From: an uncultured Clostridia bacterium | GTDB lineage: Bacteria > Bacillota > Clostridia > Oscillospirales > Ruminococcaceae | Assembly (NCBI GenBank): GCA_944386475.1 | Contig: CALXBH010000029.1 | Location: 29,530-93,529 of the forward strand | Length of the DNA stretch: 64,000 nucleotides | Reading direction: 5' to 3' | Part shown: in pieces, positions 8,964-18,600 of the stretch | Layout: each line of letters begins with the position of its first letter | Position numbering within the stretch: the first letter of the stretch is position 1 | The notes under the pieces: generated by a model | Told to the model about the DNA's origin: nothing | Database searches by the model: none | Seen by the model: only the letters and a program-made list of their open reading frames with translations | Program-made: the position numbers and the translations under genes

Positions 8964-8998
8964 AAAAAATGCCGCCCATATCAAATGAGCGGCATTTT
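8964..8998 (-). terminator. Intrinsic terminator of the ADH/GH76 unit
   Basis: A 10-bp stem (8966-8975 with 8989-8998) is followed on the minus strand by six T residues (8964-8969), about 25 bases after the stop codon of the GH76-like gene. Confidence 0.85.
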
Positions 8999-9020
8999 CA
9001 GCGCTTTTCTCCAAAATTTT

Positions 9021-10166
9021 TTAGTCTTCCCGAATATCCTGCTCAAAAATCGACAGCAGTGCGTACATCTCCACGTTGGCGCTGTGGTCCAAGGCTTCCT
9101 TATAGGTGTCCTTAGTCACATCTTCCCGCCAGCCCCGCAGCCAGTCCACCGGCAAAAAGCCGTCTTTTTTGTAGTGGTCATAAGCGTAGTCGATGGATTT
9201 TTGATAAGCTTCAATGTAGATAAGGGCCTCTTCCTTAGCATAGGGGTAAAGATCGATATACCCTTTGAGCAAAATGCAGTTAAACCAGATGGTGGTGGCC
9301 ACCGGCCATTCCACATAGCCCTCTTTCACCGTCTTGTCGCCAAAATAATCGTACGCCCCTTTGGCACAGGAGAGGGCTTCGTCCAAATACGCCTGCTCCC
9401 CTGTGATCCCGTACAGCGCCGCCGCGCCCGAGATCATCGTCCCGGTGTTGTAAGTGTAAAAGCCGGTGCCTTTGGGGCTTCCCTCCACCCAGGTGCCGTC
9501 AGCCTGCTGCTTGGCGCAGATTAAATCCTCATAGATGTTTTTCTCCCGGTCTTTTAAGTTATGCACCGAAAACGCATAGATCTTTTTCGCCCAGGCGAGG
9601 TATTCCTCTTTGCCGGTGTGACGGTATAAGTCCACTAAAGGCTTAATCAGCGGGTTGTTGGAGCAGCTGTGGCGGGCGTGCTTGCGGGAATCCCAAAACA
9701 TGCCGCCCAGCGGCTCAAACCAGGCCTCCCGGATCAAAAAGTCCGCCAGATACTCCGCCTTCTGCAGATGCTTTTTGTCCCCGGTGATCTCATAGGCCCG
9801 CAAAAAGTTAATAATCAGCCATTCGTTGTCGTCAAACGCAAGTCCGGGGTCGGTGGCGCCCCGGGGCGTTTGCCCCCGGTTGACCACATAGCCCCACAGC
9901 TTCCCGTCCTTTAAATAGCCGTAATACTCCAGCCCGACGATCACGTTTTCCATTAAAGGGATGTTGTCGTGATCCAGATACGCCAGCTTATCGGTCATCT
10001 CCATCAGCCCGATATACTCCCAGCAGGAGGCAAGCCCTTTGGTGTTGGGGGAGTTAAACAAAAGCTCATGGCTTAACGGGTTGTAAAATTCCTTGTAATA
10101 AGCTTTTCCAAGCTCCATGGCCCGCTCTTTATTGCGCTGGGCCAACGCAGCACTTTCCTTGTCCAT
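9021..10166 (-). CDS. GH76-like (alpha-1,6-mannanase fold) glycoside hydrolase
   Basis: The 381-residue protein looks like an all-helical (alpha/alpha)6 barrel of glycoside hydrolase family 76. The paired aspartates FDDNEW near residues 110-115 correspond to the Asp-Asp motif used by GH76 endo-alpha-1,6-mannanases. Repeated aromatic-rich helices such as GYVEWPVATTIWFN support a barrel. No signal peptide is visible, so it probably acts inside the cell on imported oligosaccharides, or the substrate differs from fungal mannan. It lies 87 bases downstream of an alcohol dehydrogenase in the same orientation, with no terminator seen between them. A GH88/GH105-type barrel is the main alternative. 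Confidence 0.6.
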   Translation of the reverse strand: MDKESAALAQRNKERAMELGKAYYKEFYNPLSHELLFNSPNTKGLASCWEYIGLMEMTDKLAYLDHDNIPLMENVIVGLEYYGYLKDGKLWGYVVNRGQTPRGATDPGLAFDDNEWLIINFLRAYEITGDKKHLQKAEYLADFLIREAWFEPLGGMFWDSRKHARHSCSNNPLIKPLVDLYRHTGKEEYLAWAKKIYAFSVHNLKDREKNIYEDLICAKQQADGTWVEGSPKGTGFYTYNTGTMISGAAALYGITGEQAYLDEALSCAKGAYDYFGDKTVKEGYVEWPVATTIWFNCILLKGYIDLYPYAKEEALIYIEAYQKSIDYAYDHYKKDGFLPVDWLRGWREDVTKDTYKEALDHSANVEMYALLSIFEQDIRED

Positions 10167-10253
10167 TTTATGTAATCCTTTCTTTTGTATGGATACGCCG
10201 TTTTTATGTTTCTATCTATCTTTCACGGCAATTCTTATGTGTTTAATGGAACC

Positions 10254-11429
10254 TTACAGAGCCAGCCGGTAGATGTTATACACATCCTCTTCCCCCAGCT
10301 TTTTAAAGTGTCCCACCGTTTTATCCGGCTTGTCGCTGGCACAGCGTTTCGCCAGCGCGGCGATTTTGTCCTCCCCAATCCCTACCTCAGACAAGCGGGT
10401 GGGCAGACCAATACTCTGATAAAACCGCTCCAGCCGGGAAACGCCTTCCAAAATCACCCCGTCGATATCCTCGGCGGCGGAAACCGACACGTCGAACATC
10501 CGCACGGCGAACTGGATAAACCGGTCTTTGTTTTCCGGATAAACATACTTCATCCAGGCGGGGAACACGATGGAAAGACCCGCACCGTGGGCTAAATCAG
10601 TCTCGGCGGAAAGCTCGTGCTCCATGGCGTGGGAGGCCCAGTCCCCGACCCGCCCGGTGTTTAACAGGTTGTTGTGGGCGATGCAGCCGGCCCACATAAC
10701 CTCAGCCCGGGCATTGTAGTCGTCACCGTTTGCGATAGCCCAGGGCGCGTTGTTGAGGATGGTCCGAAAATCCGCCTCGATCAGCCGGTCGGTTAAATCG
10801 GTATGCCGCACCTGGGTGAAAAACCGCTCCATCAAATGAGCCAGAATGTCCGACGCCCCACAAGCGGTCTGGTAGCCGGACAACGAAAAGGTGTTCTCCG
10901 GGTTGAGCGCCGACGCCTTGGGGATAATCCAATCGCTGTGAAAACTTCGCTTCAGTCCCAACTCCTCGTTGGTAATCACCATGGAGTCGCTGCTCTCGCT
11001 TCCTGCGGCGGCGATGGTGAGCACAGCGGCGATGGGGAGCGCCGACGACGGCGCGGCCTTTTTCGCAAAAAAGTCCCACACGTCCCCGTCATAAGGAACT
11101 CCCGCTGCAACCGCCTTGGCTGTGTCGATCACGCTGCCGCCGCCGACGGCCAGCACCGCCTGGATATCCTTTTCCCGGCAAAGGCGGATTCCTTCCCGCA
11201 CCAAAGAGAGCCTGGGGTTTGGCTTTACGCCGCCAAGCTCGGTAAATTCAATGCCCGACTGCTGCAACAGGCCGGTCACTTTGTCATAAACGCCGTTTTG
11301 AAGGATGCTGCCGCCGCCGTATATAAGCAGCACCCTGTTTCCGTAAGCGGCAAGCTCCTGAACAAGCTTTTGTTCGCTGTCCCGGCCAAAGAGAATTTTG
11401 GCGGGATTATAATAGGTAAAATCGATCAT
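10254..11429 (-). CDS. Iron-containing alcohol dehydrogenase (butanol dehydrogenase/YqhD type)
   Basis: The 391-residue protein is a group III metal-dependent alcohol dehydrogenase. The N-terminal Rossmann-like domain has GGGSVIDTAKAVA near residues 91-103. The C-terminal helical domain carries the metal-ligand pattern with Asp in ASDILAHLMERFF and His residues in SHAMEHELSAETDLAHGAG. Relatives reduce short aldehydes to alcohols with NADH or NADPH during fermentation. ATG at 11429 is preferred because AAGGAG lies nine bases upstream; the reading frame extends 23 codons further without a ribosome site. It appears to head a two-gene unit with the GH76-like gene. Confidence 0.85.
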   Translation of the reverse strand: MIDFTYYNPAKILFGRDSEQKLVQELAAYGNRVLLIYGGGSILQNGVYDKVTGLLQQSGIEFTELGGVKPNPRLSLVREGIRLCREKDIQAVLAVGGGSVIDTAKAVAAGVPYDGDVWDFFAKKAAPSSALPIAAVLTIAAAGSESSDSMVITNEELGLKRSFHSDWIIPKASALNPENTFSLSGYQTACGASDILAHLMERFFTQVRHTDLTDRLIEADFRTILNNAPWAIANGDDYNARAEVMWAGCIAHNNLLNTGRVGDWASHAMEHELSAETDLAHGAGLSIVFPAWMKYVYPENKDRFIQFAVRMFDVSVSAAEDIDGVILEGVSRLERFYQSIGLPTRLSEVGIGEDKIAALAKRCASDKPDKTVGHFKKLGEEDVYNIYRLAL

Positions 11430-11610
11430 CTGTGGTTCTCCTTTTCCTTCTGGGGGTATTTTAACAGCTGGGGTGCCATTTCCGGCTGTTTTCATCACAC
11501 GCCAATTATTGTACCAGAACGCCTTGGAAAAAGAAAGACGAAAACAGGGATATCTCCGAAGGAAATTTTGTCAAGGCCAATTTTCAGCGGACACCGCATG
11601 GAAAACAAGC

Positions 11611-11650
11611 AAAAACAACCTGATGCATTTGGATGACATCAGGTTGTTTT
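11611..11650 (-). terminator. Intrinsic terminator of the thiamin operon
   Basis: Stem 11612-11625 with 11637-11650 (14 bp), with a T run on the minus strand at 11611-11615, about 20 bases past the thiD stop. Confidence 0.85.
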
Positions 11651-11668
11651 GATTCCTTAAATATCAAT

Positions 11669-12451
11669 TTACGGGATGCGGTAGGTGTGGTCCAACGGGC
11701 CGGAGCCTTTCCCCAGGTCGAGCATAGCCTCCAGCGCGCCGGTTAAATACTCCTTGGCGCGGCGGACACTTTGCTCCAGCGAGATCCCCGCCGCCAGATT
11801 GCAGGCGATGGCCGAGGACAGGGTGCAGCCGGTGCCGTGGGTGTTGGGATTGTCGATTTTGCGGGACTGGTACCACCGGGCGTACCCTTGCAGGTATAAA
11901 AGATCGGTGGCTTCTTCCACCAGATGCCCGCCTTTAATGAGCACCGCCGCCGGGATCTTTTTGGAGATCGCCTGGGCGGCCCGAACCATATCCTGCCGGT
12001 CTTTGATGGAAAAGCCGCACAGGATCTCAGCCTCCGGGATGTTGGGGGTGATTACGGCGCCTAACGGCATCAGGGTTTCGGTCAAAGCGGTGAGGGCTTT
12101 TTCATCCAGCAGCCGGCTGCCGCTGGTGGACACCATCACCGGGTCGATCACAATGTTTTGCGCCCGGTATTCAGTGAGCTTTTGGGCGATAATCTCAATA
12201 ATCTCCCCGTTGGACACCATGCCGATCTTCACAGCGTCCGGGACAATATCGGTAAACACACAGTCCAGCTGTTTGGCCACAAATTCCCCCGGCACATCCA
12301 AAATCCCGTAAACGCCGGTGGTGTTCTGGGCAGTCAGGGCGGTGATGACGCTCATCCCGTACATTTTGTGGGCCGTCATGGTTTTTAAATCCGCCTGAAT
12401 CCCCGCGCCGCCGCTGGAATCCGAACCGGCGATGGTAAGCACTTTTTTCAC
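11669..12451 (-). CDS. thiD: Hydroxymethylpyrimidine/phosphomethylpyrimidine kinase
   Basis: ThiD phosphorylates HMP to HMP-P and then HMP-PP, the pyrimidine donor for thiamin phosphate. The 260-residue ribokinase-fold protein begins with VLTIAGSDSSGGAGIQADLK, contains IDPVMVSTSG in the middle and ends with the ATP/anion-hole motif NTHGTGCTLSSAIA. GTG at 12451 is chosen because GAAGGAG stands 11 bases upstream and the protein then starts right before the first strand; the frame is open ten more codons. It is the last gene of the thiC-M-E-D operon, 39 bases behind thiE. Confidence 0.93.
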   Translation of the reverse strand: MKKVLTIAGSDSSGGAGIQADLKTMTAHKMYGMSVITALTAQNTTGVYGILDVPGEFVAKQLDCVFTDIVPDAVKIGMVSNGEIIEIIAQKLTEYRAQNIVIDPVMVSTSGSRLLDEKALTALTETLMPLGAVITPNIPEAEILCGFSIKDRQDMVRAAQAISKKIPAAVLIKGGHLVEEATDLLYLQGYARWYQSRKIDNPNTHGTGCTLSSAIACNLAAGISLEQSVRRAKEYLTGALEAMLDLGKGSGPLDHTYRIP

Positions 12452-12490
12452 GATTGGTCGCACTCCTTCAAACGGGCCCAAAGCGGCGGT

Positions 12491-13138
12491 TTATTCCGCC
12501 TGGCCGAACGTCTGCTCCGACAGCGACCGGAGCAGACGGCATTCTGTTTCAATGTCGCCGCTGGCAAAGACGGCAGACACCAGCGCCACGCCGTCCACCC
12601 CCGTCCCCCGCAGGGTGGGGAGATTTTCCCGGGTAATGCCGCCGATGGCGCACACCGGGATGTCCACCGCCCGGCAGATGGCGGCCATCTCCTCCCGGGA
12701 GACAGGCCGGGCGTCCAGCTTGGTGGAGGTCATAAAAGCGGCCCCCACTCCCAGGTAATCCGCGCCGTCTTTTTGCGCCTGGACGGCCTGCTCCACCGTC
12801 CGGGCCGACACCCCCAAAATCATCTCAGAACCGATGATCTGCCGGACGGCCGCCGCGTTCATGTCCTTTTGCCCCACATGGACGCCGTCCGCCCCCGCTT
12901 TGACCGCCAGCTCCACCCGGTCGTTAATAATCAGGGGGGCTTTATAATGGCGGCACAGCTCTTTCATCGCCAGCGCTTCTTTAAAAAACTCCTCGTCGGA
13001 AAGCTCCTTTTCCCTGAGCTGTATGCAGGTGGCGCCGCCTTTTAAGGCCGCCTCCACCTGGTTTAGAAGGGTTCCCGTCCCCACCCAGGCCCGGTCGGTC
13101 ACGGCATACAGCCGCATGGTCGTTTTATTGCACTTCAT
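12491..13138 (-). CDS. thiE: Thiamin phosphate synthase
   Basis: ThiE joins HMP-PP and hydroxyethylthiazole phosphate to form thiamin monophosphate. The 215-residue TIM-barrel protein shows the usual blocks LYAVTDR, GGATCIQLREKE, LIINDRVELA, ADGVHVGQKD and CAIGGITREN. ATG at 13138 overlaps the thiM end by 14 bases and has GGAAAG about 11 bases upstream; a GTG at 13147 and an ATG at 13117 are alternatives. The substrates are made by ThiD and ThiM in the same operon. Confidence 0.93.
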   Translation of the reverse strand: MKCNKTTMRLYAVTDRAWVGTGTLLNQVEAALKGGATCIQLREKELSDEEFFKEALAMKELCRHYKAPLIINDRVELAVKAGADGVHVGQKDMNAAAVRQIIGSEMILGVSARTVEQAVQAQKDGADYLGVGAAFMTSTKLDARPVSREEMAAICRAVDIPVCAIGGITRENLPTLRGTGVDGVALVSAVFASGDIETECRLLRSLSEQTFGQAE

Positions 13139-13946
13139 AATTCGCACCGCTTTCCAGCTGTTCGGGCGTCAGGCAAAAGACGCTGTCGATCAGATGCCCC
13201 CGGAAGGAGAAATTCCCTTCCCCGGGAGCCATTTTTTGATAAGCCTCCTCGCCGCACAACCCCATGGCGCACACGGCGGCCGCCGCAGCGGGAAGAGGCT
13301 CTTCGGGGTTGGCCGCCAGATAGGCCGCCGTCATGGCGCTGAGCATACAGCCCGCTCCGGTGATCTTGCTTAGCATAGAGGTTCCATTGCGCAGCAGAAA
13401 GGTGCGGCTGCCGTCGGTGACGATGTCCACCGCGCCGGTGGCTGCCACCACCGCCCCCGTGCGCAGAGAAAGCGTTTTGGCGAGACGGACAGCCTCTTCT
13501 AGCCCTTCTGCTTTTATTTTGTCCGTTTCGCCCGCGTCTACCCCCTGGGAGGAGCTGCTTCCCACCGCCAGGGCTTTGATCTCCGAACAGTTTCCCCGTA
13601 TGACGGCTACCTGTACTTCCTCTAGCAGCCGGGCGGCGGTTTCGGTCCGCAGGCGGGAGGTTCCTACCCCCACCGGGTCCAGCACCACCGGGATGCCCCG
13701 GCGGCTCGCTTCTTTCCCCGCCGCCAGCATGGAGGGGATCACGCTTTGCCGCAGCGTCCCCATGTTGAGCACAAGGCCGTCGCACCGGGAGGTGATCTCC
13801 TCCACCTCCGCCCGGTCGGTGGCCATGATGGGAGAAGCGCCGCAGGCCAGCAGGATGTTGGCGCAGTCGTTGACGGTGACGAAATTGGTGATGTTGTGGA
13901 TCAGGGGAGAGCGTTCCCGGAGGTTTTTAAGCCTTTCCCCAAACAT
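13125..13946 (-). CDS. thiM: Hydroxyethylthiazole kinase
   Basis: ThiM phosphorylates the thiazole alcohol, a salvage step. The 273-residue protein has the family motifs SPLIHNITNFVTVNDCAN, CGASPIMATD, VLDPVGVGTSRLR and TGAGCMLSAMTAAYLA, the last holding the catalytic Cys/anion-hole region. AAAGGAAG precedes the ATG. ThiC in the same operon builds the pyrimidine de novo, while no thiG, thiS, thiF or thiH is present in the window. This operon therefore suggests pyrimidine synthesis combined with thiazole salvage, unless the thiazole genes lie elsewhere. Confidence 0.93.
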   Translation of the reverse strand: MFGERLKNLRERSPLIHNITNFVTVNDCANILLACGASPIMATDRAEVEEITSRCDGLVLNMGTLRQSVIPSMLAAGKEASRRGIPVVLDPVGVGTSRLRTETAARLLEEVQVAVIRGNCSEIKALAVGSSSSQGVDAGETDKIKAEGLEEAVRLAKTLSLRTGAVVAATGAVDIVTDGSRTFLLRNGTSMLSKITGAGCMLSAMTAAYLAANPEEPLPAAAAAVCAMGLCGEEAYQKMAPGEGNFSFRGHLIDSVFCLTPEQLESGANYEVQ

Positions 13947-13975
13947 GTATATGGTACTTCCTTTCCAAACAAAGC

Positions 13976-15283
13976 TTATTCGTCAAAGATGGATACGATT
14001 TCGCCGTCTAAAATCCGGTTCATGTTCTTCACAGCGCAGAAGTTGCCGCACATGCTGCAGGTATCCTCTTTTTCCGGCCGGGAGGATTCCCGATACCGCC
14101 GGGCGGTCTCGGGATCAATGGCCAGTTCAAACATCTTGTCCCAGTCAAGGCTCTTGCGGGCGAAGCTCATCTCGTTATCCCAGTCCACGGCGTGGGGAAC
14201 GCCCTTGGCGATGTCCGCCGCGTGGGCGGCGATCTTGGCGGCGATAATCCCCTGTTTGACGTCGTTTACATCCGGCAGGCGCAGATGCTCTGCCGGAGTG
14301 ACATAGCACAAAAAGGAAGCGCCGTTTGACGCCGCCACCGCGCCGCCGATAGCCGAGGTGATATGATCGTAGCCCGGCGCCACGTCGGTGACAATCGGCC
14401 CTAACACATAAAAGGGCGCCCCGTGGCAAAGGGTTTTCTGGATCTCCATGTTGGCGGCGATCTGGTTTAACGGCATATGCCCCGGGCCTTCGATCATCAC
14501 CTGGACATCCTTTTCCCACGCCCGTTTGGTAAGCTCACCCAGGGTGATGAGCTCCTCAATCTGGGAAGCGTCGGTGGCGTCTTTTAAGCAGCCGGGACGG
14601 CAGGCGTCCCCCAAGCTCAGCGTCACATCGTATTCCCGGCAGATGGTAAGGATCTCGTCAAAATGCTCATAAAAGGGGTTTTCCTCCCCGGTCATCTCCA
14701 TCCAGGCGAAAATGATCGAGCCGCCCCGGGAGACGATGTTGGTCAGGCGCTTGTTTTTCTTAAACTTATGAGCGGTTTCCTTGTTGATGCCGCAGTGGAT
14801 GGTCATAAAGTCCACGCCATCCTCCGCGTGCATTTTCACGATATCCAGCCATTCCTGGGAGGTGATTTTGATAAGCGGCTTGTGGTAATATACAACCGCG
14901 TCATAAATCGGCACCGTCCCGATCATGGCGGGGCAGTTTTGAGTCAGGTGCCGGCGGAATTTCCGGGTGTCTCCAAAGGAGCTTAAATCCATGATCGCCT
15001 CGGCGCCCATATCCACGGCGTTTTGTACCTTCTCAAACTCCATGTCCAGATCGGTCATATCCCGGGAGGTTCCCAGGTTGACGTTAATCTTAGTCTGCAA
15101 CATGGCTCCCAGGCCGTTGGGGGAAATACAGGTGTGCCGTTTGTTGCAGGGGATGATGACCTTTCCCTGAGCCATCAGCTCCCTTAACTTTTCGGCAGGA
15201 AGATGCTCTTTTTGAGCGACAGCTTCCATCTCTTTGGTGATGATGCCCTTGCGGGCGGCGTCCATTTGGGTGGTGTATTCCAT
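13976..15283 (-). CDS. thiC: Phosphomethylpyrimidine synthase (radical SAM ThiC)
   Basis: ThiC converts aminoimidazole ribotide to HMP-P in a radical SAM reaction. The 435-residue protein contains the core blocks [40 protein letters not shown] and [16 protein letters not shown]. The C-terminal cluster motif reads CSMCGNFC, spacing CX2CX3C, one residue shorter than the CX2CX4C of the E. coli enzyme. The length matches the shorter clostridial/archaeal form lacking the long N-terminal extension. It heads the operon 29 bases before thiM and directly follows a TPP riboswitch with a terminator. A GAGGG ribosome site is seven bases upstream of the ATG. Confidence 0.95.
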   Translation of the reverse strand: MEYTTQMDAARKGIITKEMEAVAQKEHLPAEKLRELMAQGKVIIPCNKRHTCISPNGLGAMLQTKINVNLGTSRDMTDLDMEFEKVQNAVDMGAEAIMDLSSFGDTRKFRRHLTQNCPAMIGTVPIYDAVVYYHKPLIKITSQEWLDIVKMHAEDGVDFMTIHCGINKETAHKFKKNKRLTNIVSRGGSIIFAWMEMTGEENPFYEHFDEILTICREYDVTLSLGDACRPGCLKDATDASQIEELITLGELTKRAWEKDVQVMIEGPGHMPLNQIAANMEIQKTLCHGAPFYVLGPIVTDVAPGYDHITSAIGGAVAASNGASFLCYVTPAEHLRLPDVNDVKQGIIAAKIAAHAADIAKGVPHAVDWDNEMSFARKSLDWDKMFELAIDPETARRYRESSRPEKEDTCSMCGNFCAVKNMNRILDGEIVSIFDE

Positions 15284-15302
15284 GCAAAAACCCTCTTTCT
15301 AC

Positions 15303-15335
15303 AAAAAACGGAGAATACCGGCAGGGTATTCTCCG
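15303..15335 (-). terminator. Riboswitch expression-platform terminator before thiC
   Basis: Stem 15309-15319 with 15325-15335 (11 bp), followed by six T residues on the minus strand (15303-15308). It lies between the TPP aptamer and thiC, so TPP binding should favour this terminator. Confidence 0.88.
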
Positions 15336-15348
15336 CAATCAACGTTTT

Positions 15349-15430
15349 CTTCCTACGGTGGCATTACCCACATCAGGTATAAGAGTCGAAGTTGGATGAC
15401 TTCCTCTCAGCCCGCCTTACAAGCTCCTCT
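15349..15430 (-). promoter_or_regulatory. TPP riboswitch (THI box) controlling thiCMED
   Basis: Read on the minus strand the segment has the diagnostic CTGAGA of the pyrimidine-sensing arm and ACCTGATGTGGGTAATGCCA followed by CGTAGGAA of the pyrophosphate arm. Spacing is normal for a bacterial TPP aptamer. A terminator follows within 15 bases. Control by premature termination when TPP is high is established for this class. Confidence 0.93.
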
Positions 15431-15449
15431 GTCATATTAAAAATAACGT

Positions 15450-15455
15450 ATCATA
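15450..15455 (-). promoter_or_regulatory. Candidate -10 box of the thi operon
   Basis: TATGAT on the minus strand lies about 20 bases before the 5' edge of the riboswitch, as expected. No good -35 is seen 16-18 bp upstream. Confidence 0.4.
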
Positions 15456-15475
15456 ACCGGGATGTTTTCCGGTTT

Positions 15476-15555
15476 GGCCGATCGGCCAAATGCCGGCCGT
15501 TTTGATTGGCCGGCAAGGGAAACTCCAAATTCTCGTGCTAAAGCACGAGAATTTG
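15476..15555. repeat. Three neighbouring inverted repeats between thiC leader and helicase gene
   Basis: A perfect GGCCGATCGGCC palindrome (15476-15487), an 8-bp hairpin (15491-15498 with 15507-15514) and a perfect 14-bp hairpin with a two-base loop (15526-15539 with 15542-15555) follow each other. The last may end the helicase transcript but lacks a clear T run on the minus strand. Confidence 0.55.
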
Positions 15556-15613
15556 CTCTGCGGTTATTATAGCATGAGGGGAAATTCCTGTCAAGCCGCT
15601 AGGAAAAGGAGAG

Positions 15614-18600
15614 TTAGAACAAGCTTAGCTGCTGGGGCTTGCTCGCATGGGAACTGGCAGGGGCCACCTGTAAAGCCTCCGGCGGGATTTCCTTGAGAAA
15701 CGGCGATTCATGCCCGGAGGTCAGCAGAATCAGCTCCTGCTTGGCGCGGGTCATCCCCACGAAAAACAGCCGCCGCTCCTCTTCGGTATCGCAGGGATGC
15801 CGGGGGGATTCCAGCGGGAGAACCCCTTGATTCACGCCGCATAAAAACACCACGGGGAACTCCAGCCCCTTGGAGCCGTGCAGCGTCATCAGCGTAACCG
15901 TCCCCGAAGCATAGGTCTTGCCGCCAGAGCTTCGCATAAGATCGCTTTCCTGCCCCAGGGTAAGCGCCTGTAAAAACGACGGCAGATCCCGAGAAAACAC
16001 CGCCATATTCAAAAGCTTTTGAATAGCGGGCTGCTCCGGCGACAGTCCCGCCAGGGGCAAAAAGGCCTCCAGTAATTTTCGGGGTGTCTCCTTTTTGGCC
16101 CGGGGAAAAAGCGCCTCCCAGGCGGGCAGCCAGAGAGAAACCCTTCCATCCTGTTCAAAGGTTGACCGCAAAAACTCCGCCGCCTTTTTGGGTTCCTCCG
16201 TGCGGCCGGAAAGGGATGTACAGACACTCTCCGTCAAATCCGGCGGGAATTCCCACACAAGCTTTAACGCGCAGGACAGCGAGAATAAGTCGCGGGGTTC
16301 CACCAAAAACCGAAAGAAGCATAAAATCCCCCGCACCACAGCGTCGTCCAAAAAATCCTCCCGCCCGGCGACAACATAGGGGATGCTTTCGGTGCGCAGG
16401 CATTTTTCCAGCACCTCCCCCTGCCGGTGGGTGCGGTACAAAATGGCGAAATCCGAAAAGTCAAAATGCCGCTTTTCGGAACGGGAAGCCCCCTGGGCAT
16501 CCAGCATGTCCATGCCGCCAATGAGGCGGCTGATCTCCTTGGCGACGGCGATCCCCTCCGACAAGGGGGTGGTGGCGGTGAGCTCCCGCACCGGGAGCCC
16601 GCTAGGACAGACCGGGTCAAGAAGCCGCTCCCCGCCGGGGTTATGGGAGATCACCGGCAAAGCACAGCGAAGAATCTCCGGCGTGGAGCGGTAGTTTTTA
16701 ATCAGCCGCACCGTTTCTCCCTGGGGGAAATCCTCTGAAAGCTTTGCAAAACACCCGGGGTCCGAGCCGCGGAATCCATAGATCGACTGATCGGGGTCGC
16801 CGATGACGAACAAATCCTTTCCCGCCTTGGCCCACGCCCGGATCAGCCGGTACTGGACGGCGTTAATATCCTGAAACTCGTCCACCAGCAGGTGGGTAAA
16901 CCGCTTATCCCCGGCGGGAGTTCCGCCCTCTTCCCAAAGGGAAAGGGCAGAGAGCAAAAGATCGTCAAAATCCAGCATTCCGGCGCTGGCAAGCTCCTCG
17001 TTATACCGCTCTACCGCGCCGGGGGCAAGAGCGGTTTCCTTCCCGTTTTTAAAAGCGGAGACCTCCTGCAAAAACTGCCTGGGGGAAAGGCTTAGCGAAA
17101 GCTCTTTCACCAGTTTGGCGGCAATGTCAAAAGCCTCGTATTCCCCCGCCAGCATTACCTTTTGCCCGGCGTTCTGTAAAAGCTCCAAACAGATGGCGTG
17201 AAAGGTGCCCACCGTCATCCCTTTTACCGCCCGTTTGCCAAACTGCTTTTGAAGCCGCTCTGTCAGCTCCCCCGCCGCTTTGTTGGTAAAGGTGACGGCG
17301 GTGATCTCCTTGGGGGTTACCCCTTTTTCCAATAAATAGGCGATGCGGGAAACGAGGGTTTTGGTTTTCCCGGTGCCGGGGCCGGCGATGACGCAAACCG
17401 GTGATTTCTCCGCTGTCACCGCCGCCTTTTGCTGGGGATTTAAGCCTACCAGCGCCCCTGTTTCCCCGGTATCCTCCAAAGGCAAGGCGGGGGAAATCTC
17501 CCCGGCGGCCTCCGGCAGGACGGCTTTACGGTCAGGAAGCTGTTTTTTGGTTGCCGCCGGAGCATGGGCAATAAAAAAGCTGGTCTGCCCTTCCAGGGCC
17601 CGGATCTCCGAATCGTCCAACAGACGGATAGTGCCATACTCCCCGTCAAAACCGGGGATGCGCACCACCTGCCCCAGCCGCAGACGGCGCACGCCCTCCT
17701 GCACGCAGGGGCCGGCCACCCGGCCGATTTCCTCCAGGGAGATCTCCCGCAGGATGGGAAATTCCGGCCCCAGCTCGCGCAGCAGCGCTTCGTACCTGGC
17801 CGCCGTCTTTTTGCCCCCGGCCGACAGCCCGGTGGAGGCGGCGATCACCTCCGGCAAGGGGGCCAAGCTTTCAAACGCCGGGGCGTTGGGACGCCGGTAG
17901 CCTTCCGGCCGGTCGGCAAGCTCCTCCACCCGGTGCTGCACGCCGATGGTGATCTTTTTGCCGCACACAGGGCACCTGCCGCCGTATTGAAGGGTTTCCT
18001 CCGGCTTTAGGCAGACGCCGCAATTACGATGGCCGTCATAGTGGTATTTTCCCTCCTCCGGGAAAAACTCCACCGTTCCTAAAAAGCCCTCCCCTGTCTG
18101 AAGCGCCTTAGCCAAGGCGGGATAGGAAAGCTCGATGGAAAGGAGGTTCGCCTCCCGCCCCAGCTTTTGGGGCGAATGAGCATCGGAATGGGATACCAGC
18201 GTAAACCGGTCCAACGCCGAGACCCGCCAGTTCATAGGCGGGTCGGAGGACAGCCCTGTTTCCAGCGCGTGGATATAGGGGGTCAGATCCCCAAAGCACT
18301 CCTCGATGGTGTCAAACCCGGAAAACGCGCCGAACAGGGAGAAATGAGGCGTCCAGATATGGGCGGGGATAAAAATCGCCCGAGGGCAGGTTTCCAGAGT
18401 GATCTCTAACAGGTCGTGGCTGCTGAGTCCCAAAATCGGCCGTCCATCCGAATGAATGTTGCCGATGGCCTCCAGCTTATGGGAAAGCGTGTCCGCCTCC
18501 TCCAGTCCGGGGAGGAGGATGACGTTGTGCACCTTGCGGGTTTTCCCGTCCTGCTTGTAGATCGAGCTGATCTCCCCCGACACCACAAAGCGGGGCGCTC

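Noticed and set aside
10803..11636. 277-codon plus-strand frame over the alcohol dehydrogenase
   Set aside because: It is antisense to a clear iron-type dehydrogenase; the product is low-complexity and Arg-rich.
13135..13785. 216-codon frame on the same strand as thiM in another frame
   Set aside because: Arg/Gly-rich shadow frame inside a gene with all ThiM motifs.
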